A stretch of DNA of 50,751 nt. Origin: Blastopirellula marina (lineage in GTDB: Bacteria; Planctomycetota; Planctomycetia; Pirellulales; Thermoguttaceae). Below the pieces are notes generated by a model, which was not told where the DNA came from, made no database searches, and saw only the letters and a program-made list of their open reading frames with translations. The DNA is taken from positions 1-50,751 of the forward strand of contig DYLS01000021.1 in the NCBI GenBank assembly GCA_020721965.1. The letters are read 5' to 3'. The translations under genes were made by a program, and so were the position numbers. Within the stretch, counting starts at the first letter, position 1; each line of letters starts with the position of its first letter. Below are positions 26,085 to 34,727 of this stretch, piece after piece.

Positions 26085-27317
26085 ATGCATAGCTCCATCC
26101 ATCGGGATTCGTCATCGGATGCTATAGGCTTGTGGTTAGTCGGAGCCAGAGGCGGCGTGGCCTCCTGCTCGATCCTTGGGGCGATGTTGCTGCGCCGCAA
26201 TATCGTACCGTCGACGGGGATGGTCACGGGCTTGCCCGAGTTTCAAGCCGCCGACCTGATTTCCTTCGATCGGGTGGTCATCGGTGGCCATGAAATCCGC
26301 CAGGGGACATTGGCCGCTGAAGTCCGGGCCTTCCATCGAACTAATCGGGTGCTTCTTCCCGAGTGGATCGACACCATCGAATCCGAGTTGAATGAGTGCG
26401 ACGCCCGAATTCGTTGGGGAACGTTGAACGGCGCCTCGAATACGATCGTGAGCTTGGCCGCGCCGGAGGTGCCACAAGACGCGTCGCCAGCGGATGCGAT
26501 CCAACGTTTGCGGGCAGATTTGGCGGAGTTCCGAAGCCGCCACGGCTTGCGGCATGTAGTGGTGATCAACGTGGCTTCCACCGAACCGCCCGCCGACGCC
26601 GCGACTTATCCCCGAAGCTGGGCGGAAATGGAGGCAGGGCTGATGACGGGCAGGCTCTCGCCCCCGCCGAGCACGTTGTATGCGGTGGCCGCCTTGATTG
26701 AGGGTTGTTCGTACATCAACTTTACTCCCTCCCTCGGCGCTTCCCTGCCGGCTCTAACCGAACTTGCGGAGATCCATAAGACCCGTCACATGGGGTGCGA
26801 CGGCAAGACCGGCGAGACCCTCATGAAGAGCGTGTTGTCGCCGATGTTCCGCGCACGCCATCTGCACGTGTCGAGCTGGGTAGGGCACAATATCTTTGGC
26901 AATCTCGACGGTCGCGTCTTGGATGACAGCGGCCACAAGGCGACCAAGATTCGTAGCAAGGATCACTTGGTGGCCGACATCCTGGGCTACTCGCCTAAAA
27001 CGGTCGTTTCCATCGAGTATGTGGAGGACATGGGCGACTGGAAAACGGCCTGGGATCACATCCATTTTGCCGGCTTTTTGGGGACTCCCATGGTGCTGCA
27101 ATTTATATGGCAAGGTTGCGATTCGTTACTCGCCGCGCCATTGGTCCTGGATTTGTTCCGTTTGACGGAACGTGCAGCGCGTGCTGGAGTGACCGGTACC
27201 ATGCCGTTCTTGGCCCCGTTCTTTAAGAGTCCCTACGAGATATCTGACAACGACTTCTTTTCGCAGCACCGCATGTTGCTGGAATGGCTTGCGTCGCTGG
27301 ATAGAAACGGCGGATGA
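26085..27317 (+). CDS. Inositol-3-phosphate synthase family protein
   Basis: A 410-residue protein of the myo-inositol-1-phosphate synthase family, which converts glucose 6-phosphate to inositol 3-phosphate with bound NAD. The NAD-binding start is LWLVGARGGVASCSILGAM near residue 17, FTPSLGASLPALTELAEIHK near 215, then the catalytic-domain block GCDGKTGETLMKSVLSPMF with Lys residues of the active site near 240, HNIFGNLDGRVLDD and HKATKIRSKDHLVADILGY. A GAGGCTGG lies just ahead of the ATG. Inositol is uncommon in bacteria but recurrent in planctomycetes, where it may feed phosphatidylinositol or compatible solutes. Confidence 0.9.
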   Translation: MHSSIHRDSSSDAIGLWLVGARGGVASCSILGAMLLRRNIVPSTGMVTGLPEFQAADLISFDRVVIGGHEIRQGTLAAEVRAFHRTNRVLLPEWIDTIESELNECDARIRWGTLNGASNTIVSLAAPEVPQDASPADAIQRLRADLAEFRSRHGLRHVVVINVASTEPPADAATYPRSWAEMEAGLMTGRLSPPPSTLYAVAALIEGCSYINFTPSLGASLPALTELAEIHKTRHMGCDGKTGETLMKSVLSPMFRARHLHVSSWVGHNIFGNLDGRVLDDSGHKATKIRSKDHLVADILGYSPKTVVSIEYVEDMGDWKTAWDHIHFAGFLGTPMVLQFIWQGCDSLLAAPLVLDLFRLTERAARAGVTGTMPFLAPFFKSPYEISDNDFFSQHRMLLEWLASLDRNGG

Positions 27318-27362
27318 CCTGTACCGGGCAGGAAAACAGAGATACACCCAAGCATGAAAAAA

Positions 27363-27387
27363 GGCGGCCGCGTTGCTGGCGGCCGCC
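27363..27387 (-). terminator. Intrinsic terminator reading leftward
   Basis: GGCGGCCGC and GCGGCCGCC form a perfect 9-bp GC stem with a 7-base loop. On the minus strand it is followed directly by six T (complement of 27357-27362), the classical intrinsic layout. It would stop transcription from the minus-strand lipoprotein gene; on the plus strand it lacks a T-run but also lies after the inositol synthase stop. Confidence 0.8.
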
Positions 27388-27461
27388 CTCCCCCCTAGGC
27401 AAATATGGTGCGATGAATCGTAGCCGTGGTCTCGATAACGAAGCTGGCTAGGAAGCGAACG

Positions 27462-27579
27462 CGGTCCTGCAGCGCAAAGTCCGCCTGATTGGCTGATCCG
27501 TCCAGCATGTCTTGCGAGGCGTGATGTCCTGTCAACACAAGATGCTAAGCCAGGCAAACTATGTTGCGTTGTAGTACCA
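27462..27579 (+). repeat. 118-bp inverted-repeat element, family R1, copy B
   Basis: Same orientation and length as copy A. The right end reads TGGTACTACAACGCAA on the other strand and the left end CGGTCCTGCAGCGCAA, which is the more eroded. The shared interior is AAGTCCGCCTGATTGG, CCAGCATGTCTTGCGAGGC and ACAAGATGCTAAGCCA. It lies between the terminator and the minus-strand lipoprotein gene; the rest of that gap shows nothing else. Confidence 0.75.
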
Positions 27580-27701
27580 GCCTCGCCTCCCTTCCGTCGA
27601 GCGACAGGTTGTGAGAGAGCTTCGTCTCTACGCAAATCGTCCGTGTCGGGCAAAGCATTGCGACTCTGCCGACTCAGGGATCGCTAGCGTTCGCAAGTAT
27701 C

Positions 27702-27920
27702 CTAGATGATGCCGCCATGTGTGCGGTACGGCGTCATGTGGTCGGGGGCATCGAGCATCCACGTCCGTTCCCATTCATCGAGAAACAGCCGAAGCCCCTC
27801 GGATGTGAAGATCATTTGCTGGACCCGACGGTCCGGATCGGCTGAGTAGATGGGAATCACGCATCCCACGGCACTGCTTACCAGTAGCGCGGATACGACG
27901 CCGAGTAGCAGCTTTTGCAT
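27702..27920 (-). CDS. Small planctomycete-type lipoprotein
   Basis: A 72-residue protein starting MQKLLLGVVSALLVSSAVGC, a signal peptide with the lipobox SAVGC, leaving a ~53-residue mature lipoprotein. The mature part has IPIYSADPDRRVQQMIFTSE, LRLFLDEWERTWMLD and the C-terminus DHMTPYRTHGGII, a pattern I recognise from short conserved lipoproteins of this phylum with unknown function. ATG 27920 is chosen because GGAGG precedes it by 6 bases; the longer open frame upstream would not give an export signal. Transcription probably ends at the strong hairpin at 27363-27387. Confidence 0.82.
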   Translation of the reverse strand: MQKLLLGVVSALLVSSAVGCVIPIYSADPDRRVQQMIFTSEGLRLFLDEWERTWMLDAPDHMTPYRTHGGII

Positions 27921-28317
27921 GTCATCCTCCGTGACCCTGAGTTGAGACGGCCGCATTCTCGCGACACCCCGCAACGGCCCTCATGTTTCCTTTGCCCGGC
28001 GTTGCTCGCAGACGCCGTCGCCGCACGCATGCCCCATCCGGGACTACCCGGTGGGCGTGGCTCATGGGAACTGTGTGCGACGATCCACCAACCAAAGGAA
28101 AAGACAGCATCACCTGGAGGACTGATACTAAAGCCAAGTTCTTTCCATCGTGAGAATGGAAGAACATCTCGGCCAGCGGACCGGCGGCATCTGCAGTGAT
28201 TGCGTTGGGGCGATCCATCGAGGCAGCGCCGCTCGCGTCCAGTTAGACTGGAAGCAAGCAGGGCCACCGTTACGCCAACACAATCGGCTTTTCGCAGCCG
28301 CACCAGGCGACCCAATG
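27921..28317. other. Gap between lipoprotein and HU-like genes
   Basis: A hairpin at 28138-28165 (GTTCTTTCCAT and ATGGAAGAAC with one bulged T, 7-base loop) lies downstream of the HU-like gene on the minus strand and may mark its transcript end. The rest shows no gene I can support. Confidence 0.4.
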
Positions 28318-28659
28318 CTAATCCGCGGCCTTCCGCCGCCGGGTCGTGCCGGATTCGCTGCGGCGATTTGCATTCGCTAAGTGCGCTTGCTGCAATCGCC
28401 GGGCCATCTCTTTGCCAGGCTTGAATCGAACGGCGGGCTTTTCGGGAACCTGCACGGGAGCGCCCGTCACGGGATTTCTTGCCCGGCGAGGCTTTCTGAA
28501 GTGCACCCGGAAGATCCCAAAATTCCGCAATTGGATTTCCCGCTTCGTGACCAAGACGTCGATGATCGCGTCAAGTGCCATCTGGACCACCTTTTTGGTA
28601 GTGGTCTGCTTCAGATCCAGCTTTTGGGAAATCTCTCGCACGATGTCTTTTTTGGTCAC
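28318..28659 (-). CDS. HU/IHF-family DNA-binding protein
   Basis: A 113-residue protein starting at GTG 28659 (VTKKDIVREISQKLDLKQ), with GGAG ten bases upstream. The helical body is followed by TKREIQLRNFGIFRVHFRKP and the canonical arm ARNPVTGAPVQVPEKPAVRF with the DNA-intercalating Pro, then FKPGKEMARRLQQ. This is the classical HU/IHF sequence, clearly different from the arm-modified HU at 21111. The last ~20 residues are a basic tail (RRSESGTTRRRKAAD). A good promoter lies upstream. An in-frame ATG 26 codons earlier would add a hydrophobic leader that is not part of the fold, so it is not used. Confidence 0.88.
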   Translation of the reverse strand: MTKKDIVREISQKLDLKQTTTKKVVQMALDAIIDVLVTKREIQLRNFGIFRVHFRKPRRARNPVTGAPVQVPEKPAVRFKPGKEMARRLQQAHLANANRRSESGTTRRRKAAD

Positions 28660-28721
28660 GAGTCTGTGCTCCGCCGGCAAGACAAGATTTGATGTAGACA
28701 CAATCCAGAACGAATGTTGTA

Positions 28722-28750
28722 AGCTTAGGTTCTGCAAGACTTAATGTCAA
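28722..28750 (-). promoter_or_regulatory. Candidate sigma-70 promoter of the HU/IHF gene
   Basis: On the minus strand TTGACA (28745-28750) and TAAGCT (28722-28727) are separated by 17 bp, about 60 bases ahead of the GTG start. The -35 box is a perfect consensus. Confidence 0.6.
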
Positions 28751-29046
28751 GGCTGCCTAGCCTTCAACATCCGGGACTGGACAGCCGGCTCTTGTCCCGG
28801 CGGACCGTCGCACACAGCTCCCAGTTGCCAAAGAGCAAGCCTTTTGGGGACGGATTCGCCGCCGCTTTTGTGCACACGCCGAACCGTCGCCACAAATGGC
28901 ATTTCGCGTAGAACCTATATCGGCCGAATAACCGGAAAAGTTGAACCACTTTTTGTCGCAGCCGGTCGTCTCGGTTGGGTACTCCCCGGCAACGTGGTTC
29001 CGCCTGCCCAAAAATGCCTCAGCCGCGGGAGCAGGCCGCGATTGGG
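28751..29046. other. Gap with two hairpins downstream of the YkgJ-like gene
   Basis: AAGGCT-GCCT-AGCCTT (28749-28764) and CCGGGAC...GTCCCGG (28771-28800) could end transcription from the minus-strand gene at 29047-29466. No coding sequence is supported here. Confidence 0.4.
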
Positions 29047-29466
29047 TCAGATGTCAATCTCTCGCCGCAACTCTTCGATCTGTTCGTACGAAAAAAGCGG
29101 TCCCCGGCCACAACCGGGGCAAGTTCGGCTGACGTGTTCCCAGTCGCGGGGCCGGGCGAGATTGCTATTCCAGAAGGGAAAGGTGCGACATTGCCGAGGA
29201 CGGATTGGGTAAATACGACAAGATCGGGCAAATGGGTCAAGGAACACACAATCACCGTTTGGACGCTCGATGAGGCTCCTCTCGCGGTGCGTTTCCCGGA
29301 TAAACCGGGCGACAAACTCGTTCACGTCCATTTCGAGGTGCTGAGCGATCCTGGCGATTTCTTCATCGTTGACATATACGAACCCAGGCTGGCCCGAGCA
29401 GCAGTAACCGCAGCCTGTGCACGCAAAATGCAGACCCGTCGAGTACCAAGTTTCTTTTTTCCCCAT
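29047..29466 (-). CDS. YkgJ-family cysteine cluster protein
   Basis: A 139-residue protein with the YkgJ/CxxCxxCC cluster: CTGCGYCCSG near residue 16, further Cys at CVFLDPFARSCRIYPIRPRQC (the CxYxxRPxxCRxFPF block near 84-97) and CPGCGRG near 120. The eight or so Cys are expected to bind a metal or an iron-sulfur cluster. Function of the family is not known; some members are linked to flavin or lipid metabolism. It is the last gene of a minus-strand group after hslVU, 160 bp downstream of hslU. The ribosome binding site is weak. Confidence 0.87.
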   Translation of the reverse strand: MGKKETWYSTGLHFACTGCGYCCSGQPGFVYVNDEEIARIAQHLEMDVNEFVARFIRETHRERSLIERPNGDCVFLDPFARSCRIYPIRPRQCRTFPFWNSNLARPRDWEHVSRTCPGCGRGPLFSYEQIEELRREIDI

Positions 29467-29626
29467 TCACCGCAGACTTCTGGTTTTTACTAGACCTACC
29501 TCGGCGCCGGTTATTGACCAGCTTCCTTGTATCTGAATCCAGGCATTTCTCGTCCAAGAGTATTCAGATTTTTCGTCCGTTATGGTCGAGACGCTGCTAT
29601 GCCCTTCGATACGGATCGGGCGACTC

Positions 29627-30979
29627 CTACAAAATGAAGCGGCTGAGATCGTCGTCCTTGACGATTGCGCTGAGTTTGGCCTGCACAAATGCCCGGTCGA
29701 TGGTTACCTTGCCGGTCAGTTTTTCGGGGACGTCGAAGCTGATTTCCTCAAGAAGCCTCTCCATGACGGTGTAGAGCCGCCTAGCACCGATGTTCTGGGT
29801 GGTTTGATTGACGGAAAACGCTGCCTCGGCAACGGCCTCGATGCCTCCACTTTCGAATTCCAGTTCCACCCCATCCGTCGCTAGCAAGGCACGATACTGA
29901 TTGACGAGCGAGTTCTTCGGCTCCGTGAGAATTCGTAGGAAATCGTCTTTGCTGAGATCATCCAACTCTACGCGAATGGGAAAGCGCCCTTGCAATTCGG
30001 GCATCAGGTCGCTCGGTTTTGAGCGGTGGAACGCGCCGGCCGCAATGAACAGAATGTGATCTGTTCGCACCTGACCGTAGCGGGTCTGCACCGTTGTCCC
30101 TTCGACGATCGGCAAAAGATCGCGCTGTACACCCTCCCGGGACACGTCCGGCCCTTCTCCGCCGTGCCCGGAAGCAATCTTGTCGATCTCGTCGAGAAAC
30201 ACGATCCCCGAGTTTTCGCTCAACTCCACGGCCAACGAGTGTACCTTATCCTCATCAATGAGAGAGTCGGCCGCCTGGCTGAACAAGATTGCCTTGGCCT
30301 GAGCCACGCTCACCTCCCGCCGCAGGGTGGCGCGGGAGGAGAGCAGCTTTCCGAACATCGCTTGAAAATCCAAATCGAATTGTTCACCGCCCAGGCCGGA
30401 AAGGAACAAGGGAGTGCTTTTCTTTTCCACTTCGATCTCGACCTGCCGGTCGTCCAAGGCTCCGCTTCGAAGAAGCTTCAACATCTCGGAACGAGCTTTC
30501 TCGCGGCGCTGGCGGGGTGAGCTGGCCTGCTTGAGATTCGAGCCTGGCTCGTCGCCATCATCTTGCTGCTGCAAGAGAATCTGAACCAGGCGTTTTTCGG
30601 CCTTTTTCTCGGCTTCTTCGCGCACGCGCTCCAGTTCCTGAGTCCGAACCAGGAATATGGCGTTCTCCACCAGGTCCCGGATGATGGATTCCACATCCCG
30701 GCCCACGTAGCCTACCTCTGTGAATTTGGTGGCCTCGACTTTGACGAACGGTGCCCCAGTGAGTCGAGCTAAGCGCCGGGCGATTTCGGTCTTGCCTACA
30801 CCGGTCGGGCCAACCATCAGAATATTTTTCGGCGCGACATCACTCCGAATGTCTGGCGGTAATTGATGTCGCCGGTAACGGTTTCGAATGGCCACCGCTA
30901 CCGCCCGTTTGGCCGCGGCTTGACCGATGATGTACTTATCCAATTCCGCAACGATCTGGTGCGGCGTTAAGGCGTGCAC
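29627..30979 (-). CDS. hslU: ATP-dependent protease ATPase subunit HslU
   Basis: A 450-residue AAA+ unfoldase that feeds proteins to HslV. It begins [17 protein letters not shown]; the Walker A motif GPTGVGKT is at residues 57-64; the [14 protein letters not shown] loop at about 90 corresponds to the GYVG pore loop; the I-domain between about 110 and 235 is charged; Walker B is in [13 protein letters not shown] near 260. The C-terminal sensor-2 region ends DLSRFIL, the tail that inserts into HslV. Its start overlaps the hslV stop by 13 bp, so translation is coupled. Confidence 0.97.
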   Translation of the reverse strand: MHALTPHQIVAELDKYIIGQAAAKRAVAVAIRNRYRRHQLPPDIRSDVAPKNILMVGPTGVGKTEIARRLARLTGAPFVKVEATKFTEVGYVGRDVESIIRDLVENAIFLVRTQELERVREEAEKKAEKRLVQILLQQQDDGDEPGSNLKQASSPRQRREKARSEMLKLLRSGALDDRQVEIEVEKKSTPLFLSGLGGEQFDLDFQAMFGKLLSSRATLRREVSVAQAKAILFSQAADSLIDEDKVHSLAVELSENSGIVFLDEIDKIASGHGGEGPDVSREGVQRDLLPIVEGTTVQTRYGQVRTDHILFIAAGAFHRSKPSDLMPELQGRFPIRVELDDLSKDDFLRILTEPKNSLVNQYRALLATDGVELEFESGGIEAVAEAAFSVNQTTQNIGARRLYTVMERLLEEISFDVPEKLTGKVTIDRAFVQAKLSAIVKDDDLSRFIL

Positions 30980-31509
30980 GAAAGCTCCTCAATATGAATT
31001 TGAGAATTGGTGTAAATGTCAATCTCGGACGCGATCGCCAACGCTTGTTGAACGATCTCCTTGGCAGAGAGAGAGGTATTGCGGAGCAGGGCCTTGGCGG
31101 CGGCCAAGGCATACGGACCACCGGAACCGATTGCCAGGACGCCATCCGACGGCTGAATCACGTCGCCGGTCCCCGAGATCAAGAACGTGTGCTTTGCGTC
31201 TACCGCAATCAACATGGCCTCCAGTCGCCGCAGCACGCGATCCGTACGCCACTCCTTAGCCAACTCCGTCGCCGCTCTGGGCAGGTTGTTGGGGTAATCC
31301 CTCAATTTGGCGTCAAACCGCTCCAAGAGTGCGAAGGCGTCAGCCGTTGCCCCCGCAAAACCCGCCAGTACCCGTCCGTCCGCCAATCGCCGGAGTTTCA
31401 CGGCATCGGCTTTCAAGATCGTATTTCCAAAAGTAACCTGACCGTCCGATCCCAGGGCGACGCTGTCCCTGAGACGCACGGTGACCACCGTCGTTCTCTT
31501 CCACTTCAC
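30967..31509 (-). CDS. hslV: ATP-dependent protease peptidase subunit HslV
   Basis: A 180-residue N-terminal-threonine peptidase. The start is taken as GTG 31509, with GGAG 9 bases upstream, giving [15 protein letters not shown], so a five-residue propeptide precedes the catalytic Thr as in other HslV proteins. The conserved [18 protein letters not shown] and [18 protein letters not shown] blocks follow, and [16 protein letters not shown] is near 135. A longer N-terminus from 31584 would be atypical and lacks similarity. It is first in the hslV-hslU operon, downstream of the sulfatase on the minus strand. Confidence 0.95.
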   Translation of the reverse strand: MKWKRTTVVTVRLRDSVALGSDGQVTFGNTILKADAVKLRRLADGRVLAGFAGATADAFALLERFDAKLRDYPNNLPRAATELAKEWRTDRVLRRLEAMLIAVDAKHTFLISGTGDVIQPSDGVLAIGSGGPYALAAAKALLRNTSLSAKEIVQQALAIASEIDIYTNSQIHIEELSCTP

Positions 31510-31631
31510 GTGGCTGCTCTCCGAATCACTGTCCAAGGAGTGCGCGCGACCGGGAAAACCGCGGATCTTGTCCGTCCTACGCATGCCGATCGCTTTTCAC
31601 CACCCAGCGTGCGGTCTCGATGATGGCTGGG

Positions 31632-33299
31632 TTACTTCCCAGGCTTCAGGTCGCTTTTCGCGTCGGCCTGAATCTGAGTCCAGACCTTGTTCCAAAGGGC
31701 CTCAAGCTCGGCTACCCGGTGAGACATCTGCTCTGCCACGTTTCGCGTTTCGCCGCGATCTTCTCGCAGATTATACAGTTCCCAAGGTTCATCGCGAGCG
31801 GCCACCAGTTTCCAATCTCCCACGCGAATCGCGCGATTCCCCTCGTGAAGCCACCAGAGATAGTCCCGCTTTACCGTGCCATCCTGAGCGAGTAGCGGTA
31901 GAATGCTCGTCCCGGGAAGAGGAGGGCGGGTCATGCCTTCCCATGCCTGCGGAGGTTCGATGCCAGCCACTTCCAGAATCGTTGGCAGGAAATCGATGAA
32001 GTGCACTGGCGTGTGCCGCAACTCGCCTTGGGCTGCGATGCCGCGCGGCCAATGTACGATGAGCGGCGTCGAGATGCCGCCTTCGTGGACCCAAGTCTTG
32101 TGTCGTCGAAACGGGGTGTTGGCGGCGCTGCTCCAACCCGGTCCCAGGCAAAGGAAGGTCTGGCCACTGCCTGGCGGCGCACTAGGATCGTGCCCATCCC
32201 CCCGCACCATGATCTCGGCACTGGCCCCGTTATCGGAGGCAAAAAGGATCAGTGTATCTTCCCAAGCCCCCATCTCTTGTAGTTGGTTCAGCACTTTTCC
32301 GATCGCTTCGTCCATGTGGTGGACCATGGCTGCGTGGATTGCCATCTTCGCCGCTTGAAAGGCCTGCTGTTCGGCGTTCAGACCGTTCCACGGAATTGGC
32401 GTGCGGACCTCGCCCGGACCTAATTTCTCAAAGGCGTCGGGGAAGAAATACGGCGGTCCCAGCTCCGTCTCCATAGGGGAGGGACCGTTGTTGACCAGCC
32501 CCAGCTCCAGCAGTCGCTTGCCACGAGCTTCCTGGATGCGGTTCCAACCTTGGGTGTACACATCTTTGTACTGTTCGATGACCTCTTGGGGTGCTTGGAG
32601 CGGAAAATGAGGGCAGGTGAAACACAGATATAGAAAGAATGACCGTTCCGCGAAGCTCTTTTCGTGTTCTTGCAGCATTTCGACCGCGTATTGGGCAATC
32701 GCATCGGTCGTGTAATAGCCCTCATCCTCGCCGGGCTGCGGGAGCGGTTGGCTGTCCCAGTCGTGCTGCTTCGGTCGGAAACACCGGTCGTGATCGTCCA
32801 ACTTGTAGCTATGATCGAAACCACAACGGATCGGCTCGCCATCGATATGCCACTTGCCGGAATGATAACTACGGTAATTCTTGGCTCGCAGCAGTGCTGG
32901 CAAAAGCGGGGCCCAAGCTGGACGCTGACCTCGCCCACCGGTCTTGGCGAGGCCCGGGACCGTGTCCCGCCGGGCTTGCTGGGGGTAATAACCGGTCATA
33001 ATGGCTGCGCGAGATGGCCAGCACCGTGCTGTGTTGTAGCATTGCGTGAATCGCAAGCCGTGGGCAGCCAGCCGATCGAGATTCGGGGTGTGAATTTCAC
33101 CGCCGTAACAGCCCAAGTCCGAATATCCCATGTCATCGGCCAGGATGATGACCACATTGGGCGGCCGATCCCCTTCGGCACCGTGCGATGGCGTCGCAGC
33201 AACCGGCAGCAGCACTGTCGCGATTCCGGCGAGGGCGGTCAACAGCAGCCCAACACCACGGGCCGACAACATGATCTTGATCGATTCGACTCTCATCAT
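31632..33299 (-). CDS. Exported formylglycine-dependent sulfatase
   Basis: A 555-residue alkaline-phosphatase-superfamily sulfatase. It starts at one of two adjacent ATGs (33299 or 33296) preceded by GGGAGG. A hydrophobic signal (VGLLLTALAGIATVLLPVAA) directs export. The metal-binding ILADDMGYSDLGCYGG is near residue 55, and the formylglycine site CWPSRAAIMTG (C-x-P-S-R) near 100, so maturation by a formylglycine-generating enzyme or anaerobic sulfatase maturase is needed. YHSGKWHIDG, FASDNGA and the C-terminal VGDWKLVAARDEPWELYNL complete the sulfatase pattern. Planctomycetes carry many such enzymes for sulfated polysaccharides; the substrate is unknown. Confidence 0.93.
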   Translation of the reverse strand: MMRVESIKIMLSARGVGLLLTALAGIATVLLPVAATPSHGAEGDRPPNVVIILADDMGYSDLGCYGGEIHTPNLDRLAAHGLRFTQCYNTARCWPSRAAIMTGYYPQQARRDTVPGLAKTGGRGQRPAWAPLLPALLRAKNYRSYHSGKWHIDGEPIRCGFDHSYKLDDHDRCFRPKQHDWDSQPLPQPGEDEGYYTTDAIAQYAVEMLQEHEKSFAERSFFLYLCFTCPHFPLQAPQEVIEQYKDVYTQGWNRIQEARGKRLLELGLVNNGPSPMETELGPPYFFPDAFEKLGPGEVRTPIPWNGLNAEQQAFQAAKMAIHAAMVHHMDEAIGKVLNQLQEMGAWEDTLILFASDNGASAEIMVRGDGHDPSAPPGSGQTFLCLGPGWSSAANTPFRRHKTWVHEGGISTPLIVHWPRGIAAQGELRHTPVHFIDFLPTILEVAGIEPPQAWEGMTRPPLPGTSILPLLAQDGTVKRDYLWWLHEGNRAIRVGDWKLVAARDEPWELYNLREDRGETRNVAEQMSHRVAELEALWNKVWTQIQADAKSDLKPGK

Positions 33300-33497
33300 G
33301 AACACCTCCCAAATTATGGCCAAACTTGCCACCGGCCCGCATGAACGTCGGAGCCTCGGTACTGCGAGGTCCCCGGTTGGCTGCGTCACTCGTCCAAAAC
33401 GGATTGTCCTTGCAAACGATCAGGCAGAGACCATCGGGATGCCAGCTCTGTAAAGATTACCACAACCATATCGTGTTGGGGAGCGGCGACGCCCGAA

Positions 33498-34727
33498 TCA
33501 CTCCAGCGTTGCGAGAGGTCCCGCGGCTACCGTTGCATGGCACGATAGCGGATAGCGTTGTATCACTCGATTGACATCCGCGACGGTTACCGCCTCCAAT
33601 GCCTCCAATCTCTCCTTTACGTTTTGGTAAGAATGATAGAGCAGCCATCGCTGACCAATGTTAAACAACCGGTTGCGGGGCCGCTCGCTGGCGAGAACGA
33701 TGCTAGTGCAAACTTTTCGTTTGGCCCGTTGTAGTTCGTCTTCAGTAATACCATTGTCTTCTAGGTTGCGAATGATCTCACGCAGCCGCTTCATGTTGGC
33801 GGCGCACCGGTCAGCTTCGCAACTCAACGTCAAGGCGAATACCCCGGCATCCTCATGCGAGGAGTAGGACAGGGAAGCAGAATCCGCCCGTCCTGTATCG
33901 ATAAATTCCCAGAACAAGCGACTGCCGGAATCGTCTCCTACCACGTCGGCCAGCAAACGCGCTGCATAGCGTTCCGCGTTATGCCCCGATGGCCCTTCCG
34001 ATAGTTGAACGATGTACTCATTCGAGCTTGCTGGTTTTACGCACACTTCCGACCCAAACGCTGGTTCCAAGGGATGCAGCACTCGATCCACATCCTCCGA
34101 TTCCCAATCTCCGCAAAGCACCTCCGCCTGTCGCACGAGGGATTCGAAATCGACCTTGCCGGCAGCCGCCAGCACCATGTTGTTCGAGGCGTACCGTCGC
34201 CGATGGTAATCGCGCATGCGATCCGCGCTGATACCGGCCACACTCTCCTGCGACCCAAGCACGCTGCGGCCCAAAGGATGCCCGGCGAAGAACTTCGCCT
34301 GGCACAGATCGTCGGCCCCGTAAGGCGGTTCGTCGAGATACATCCGTATCTCTTCCAGGATCACTTGCTTTTCTCTGGCGAACTCGTCCGGGGGCAAGGT
34401 CGGCTGCATCAACTCCGCGAGCAGACGGCAGGCGGCGTCTTGGTACTCGGGCAAGACCGCCGCGAAATATGCGGTTACGTCCTCGCTGGTGACGGCGTTG
34501 TAGGCTGCCCCAATACGATCGAAGGCCAGATTGACCTCGGCCGCCGACATGTTGGGCGTTCCCTTGAATGCCATGTGTTCCAAGAAATGGCTCACGCCCG
34601 CAAGCTCGTCCGGCTCGTCCCGCGAGCCGGCACGAACGAAAAAGCCGATACCCAGCGTGTAGGCATCCGGGTAAACCTCAGCGATGATCTGCAAACCGTT
34701 AGCTAGCGTTTGCGTCAAGCACGTCAC
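33498..34727 (-). CDS. M16-family zinc peptidase, active subunit
   Basis: A 409-residue pitrilysin-type peptidase. The inverted zinc motif HFLEHMAFKGT (HxxEH) is near residue 48, with the downstream Glu ligand in the ENARQ-equivalent region (REKQVILEEIRMYLDEP near 120). The C-terminal half contains the second M16 domain. The N-terminus TLANGLQIIAEVYPDAYTLG is typical and there is no signal peptide. Its start overlaps the end of the upstream M16 gene by 29 bp, so the two are co-translated. Such pairs form a heterodimer in which this chain is catalytic. Confidence 0.93.
   Translation of the reverse strand: MTCLTQTLANGLQIIAEVYPDAYTLGIGFFVRAGSRDEPDELAGVSHFLEHMAFKGTPNMSAAEVNLAFDRIGAAYNAVTSEDVTAYFAAVLPEYQDAACRLLAELMQPTLPPDEFAREKQVILEEIRMYLDEPPYGADDLCQAKFFAGHPLGRSVLGSQESVAGISADRMRDYHRRRYASNNMVLAAAGKVDFESLVRQAEVLCGDWESEDVDRVLHPLEPAFGSEVCVKPASSNEYIVQLSEGPSGHNAERYAARLLADVVGDDSGSRLFWEFIDTGRADSASLSYSSHEDAGVFALTLSCEADRCAANMKRLREIIRNLEDNGITEDELQRAKRKVCTSIVLASERPRNRLFNIGQRWLLYHSYQNVKERLEALEAVTVADVNRVIQRYPLSCHATVAAGPLATLE

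Noticed and set aside
27126-27653. 175-codon minus-strand frame over the end of the inositol synthase gene
   Set aside because: It spans a terminator hairpin and an R1 repeat; its resemblance to a frame at 6067-6261 is explained by the repeat.
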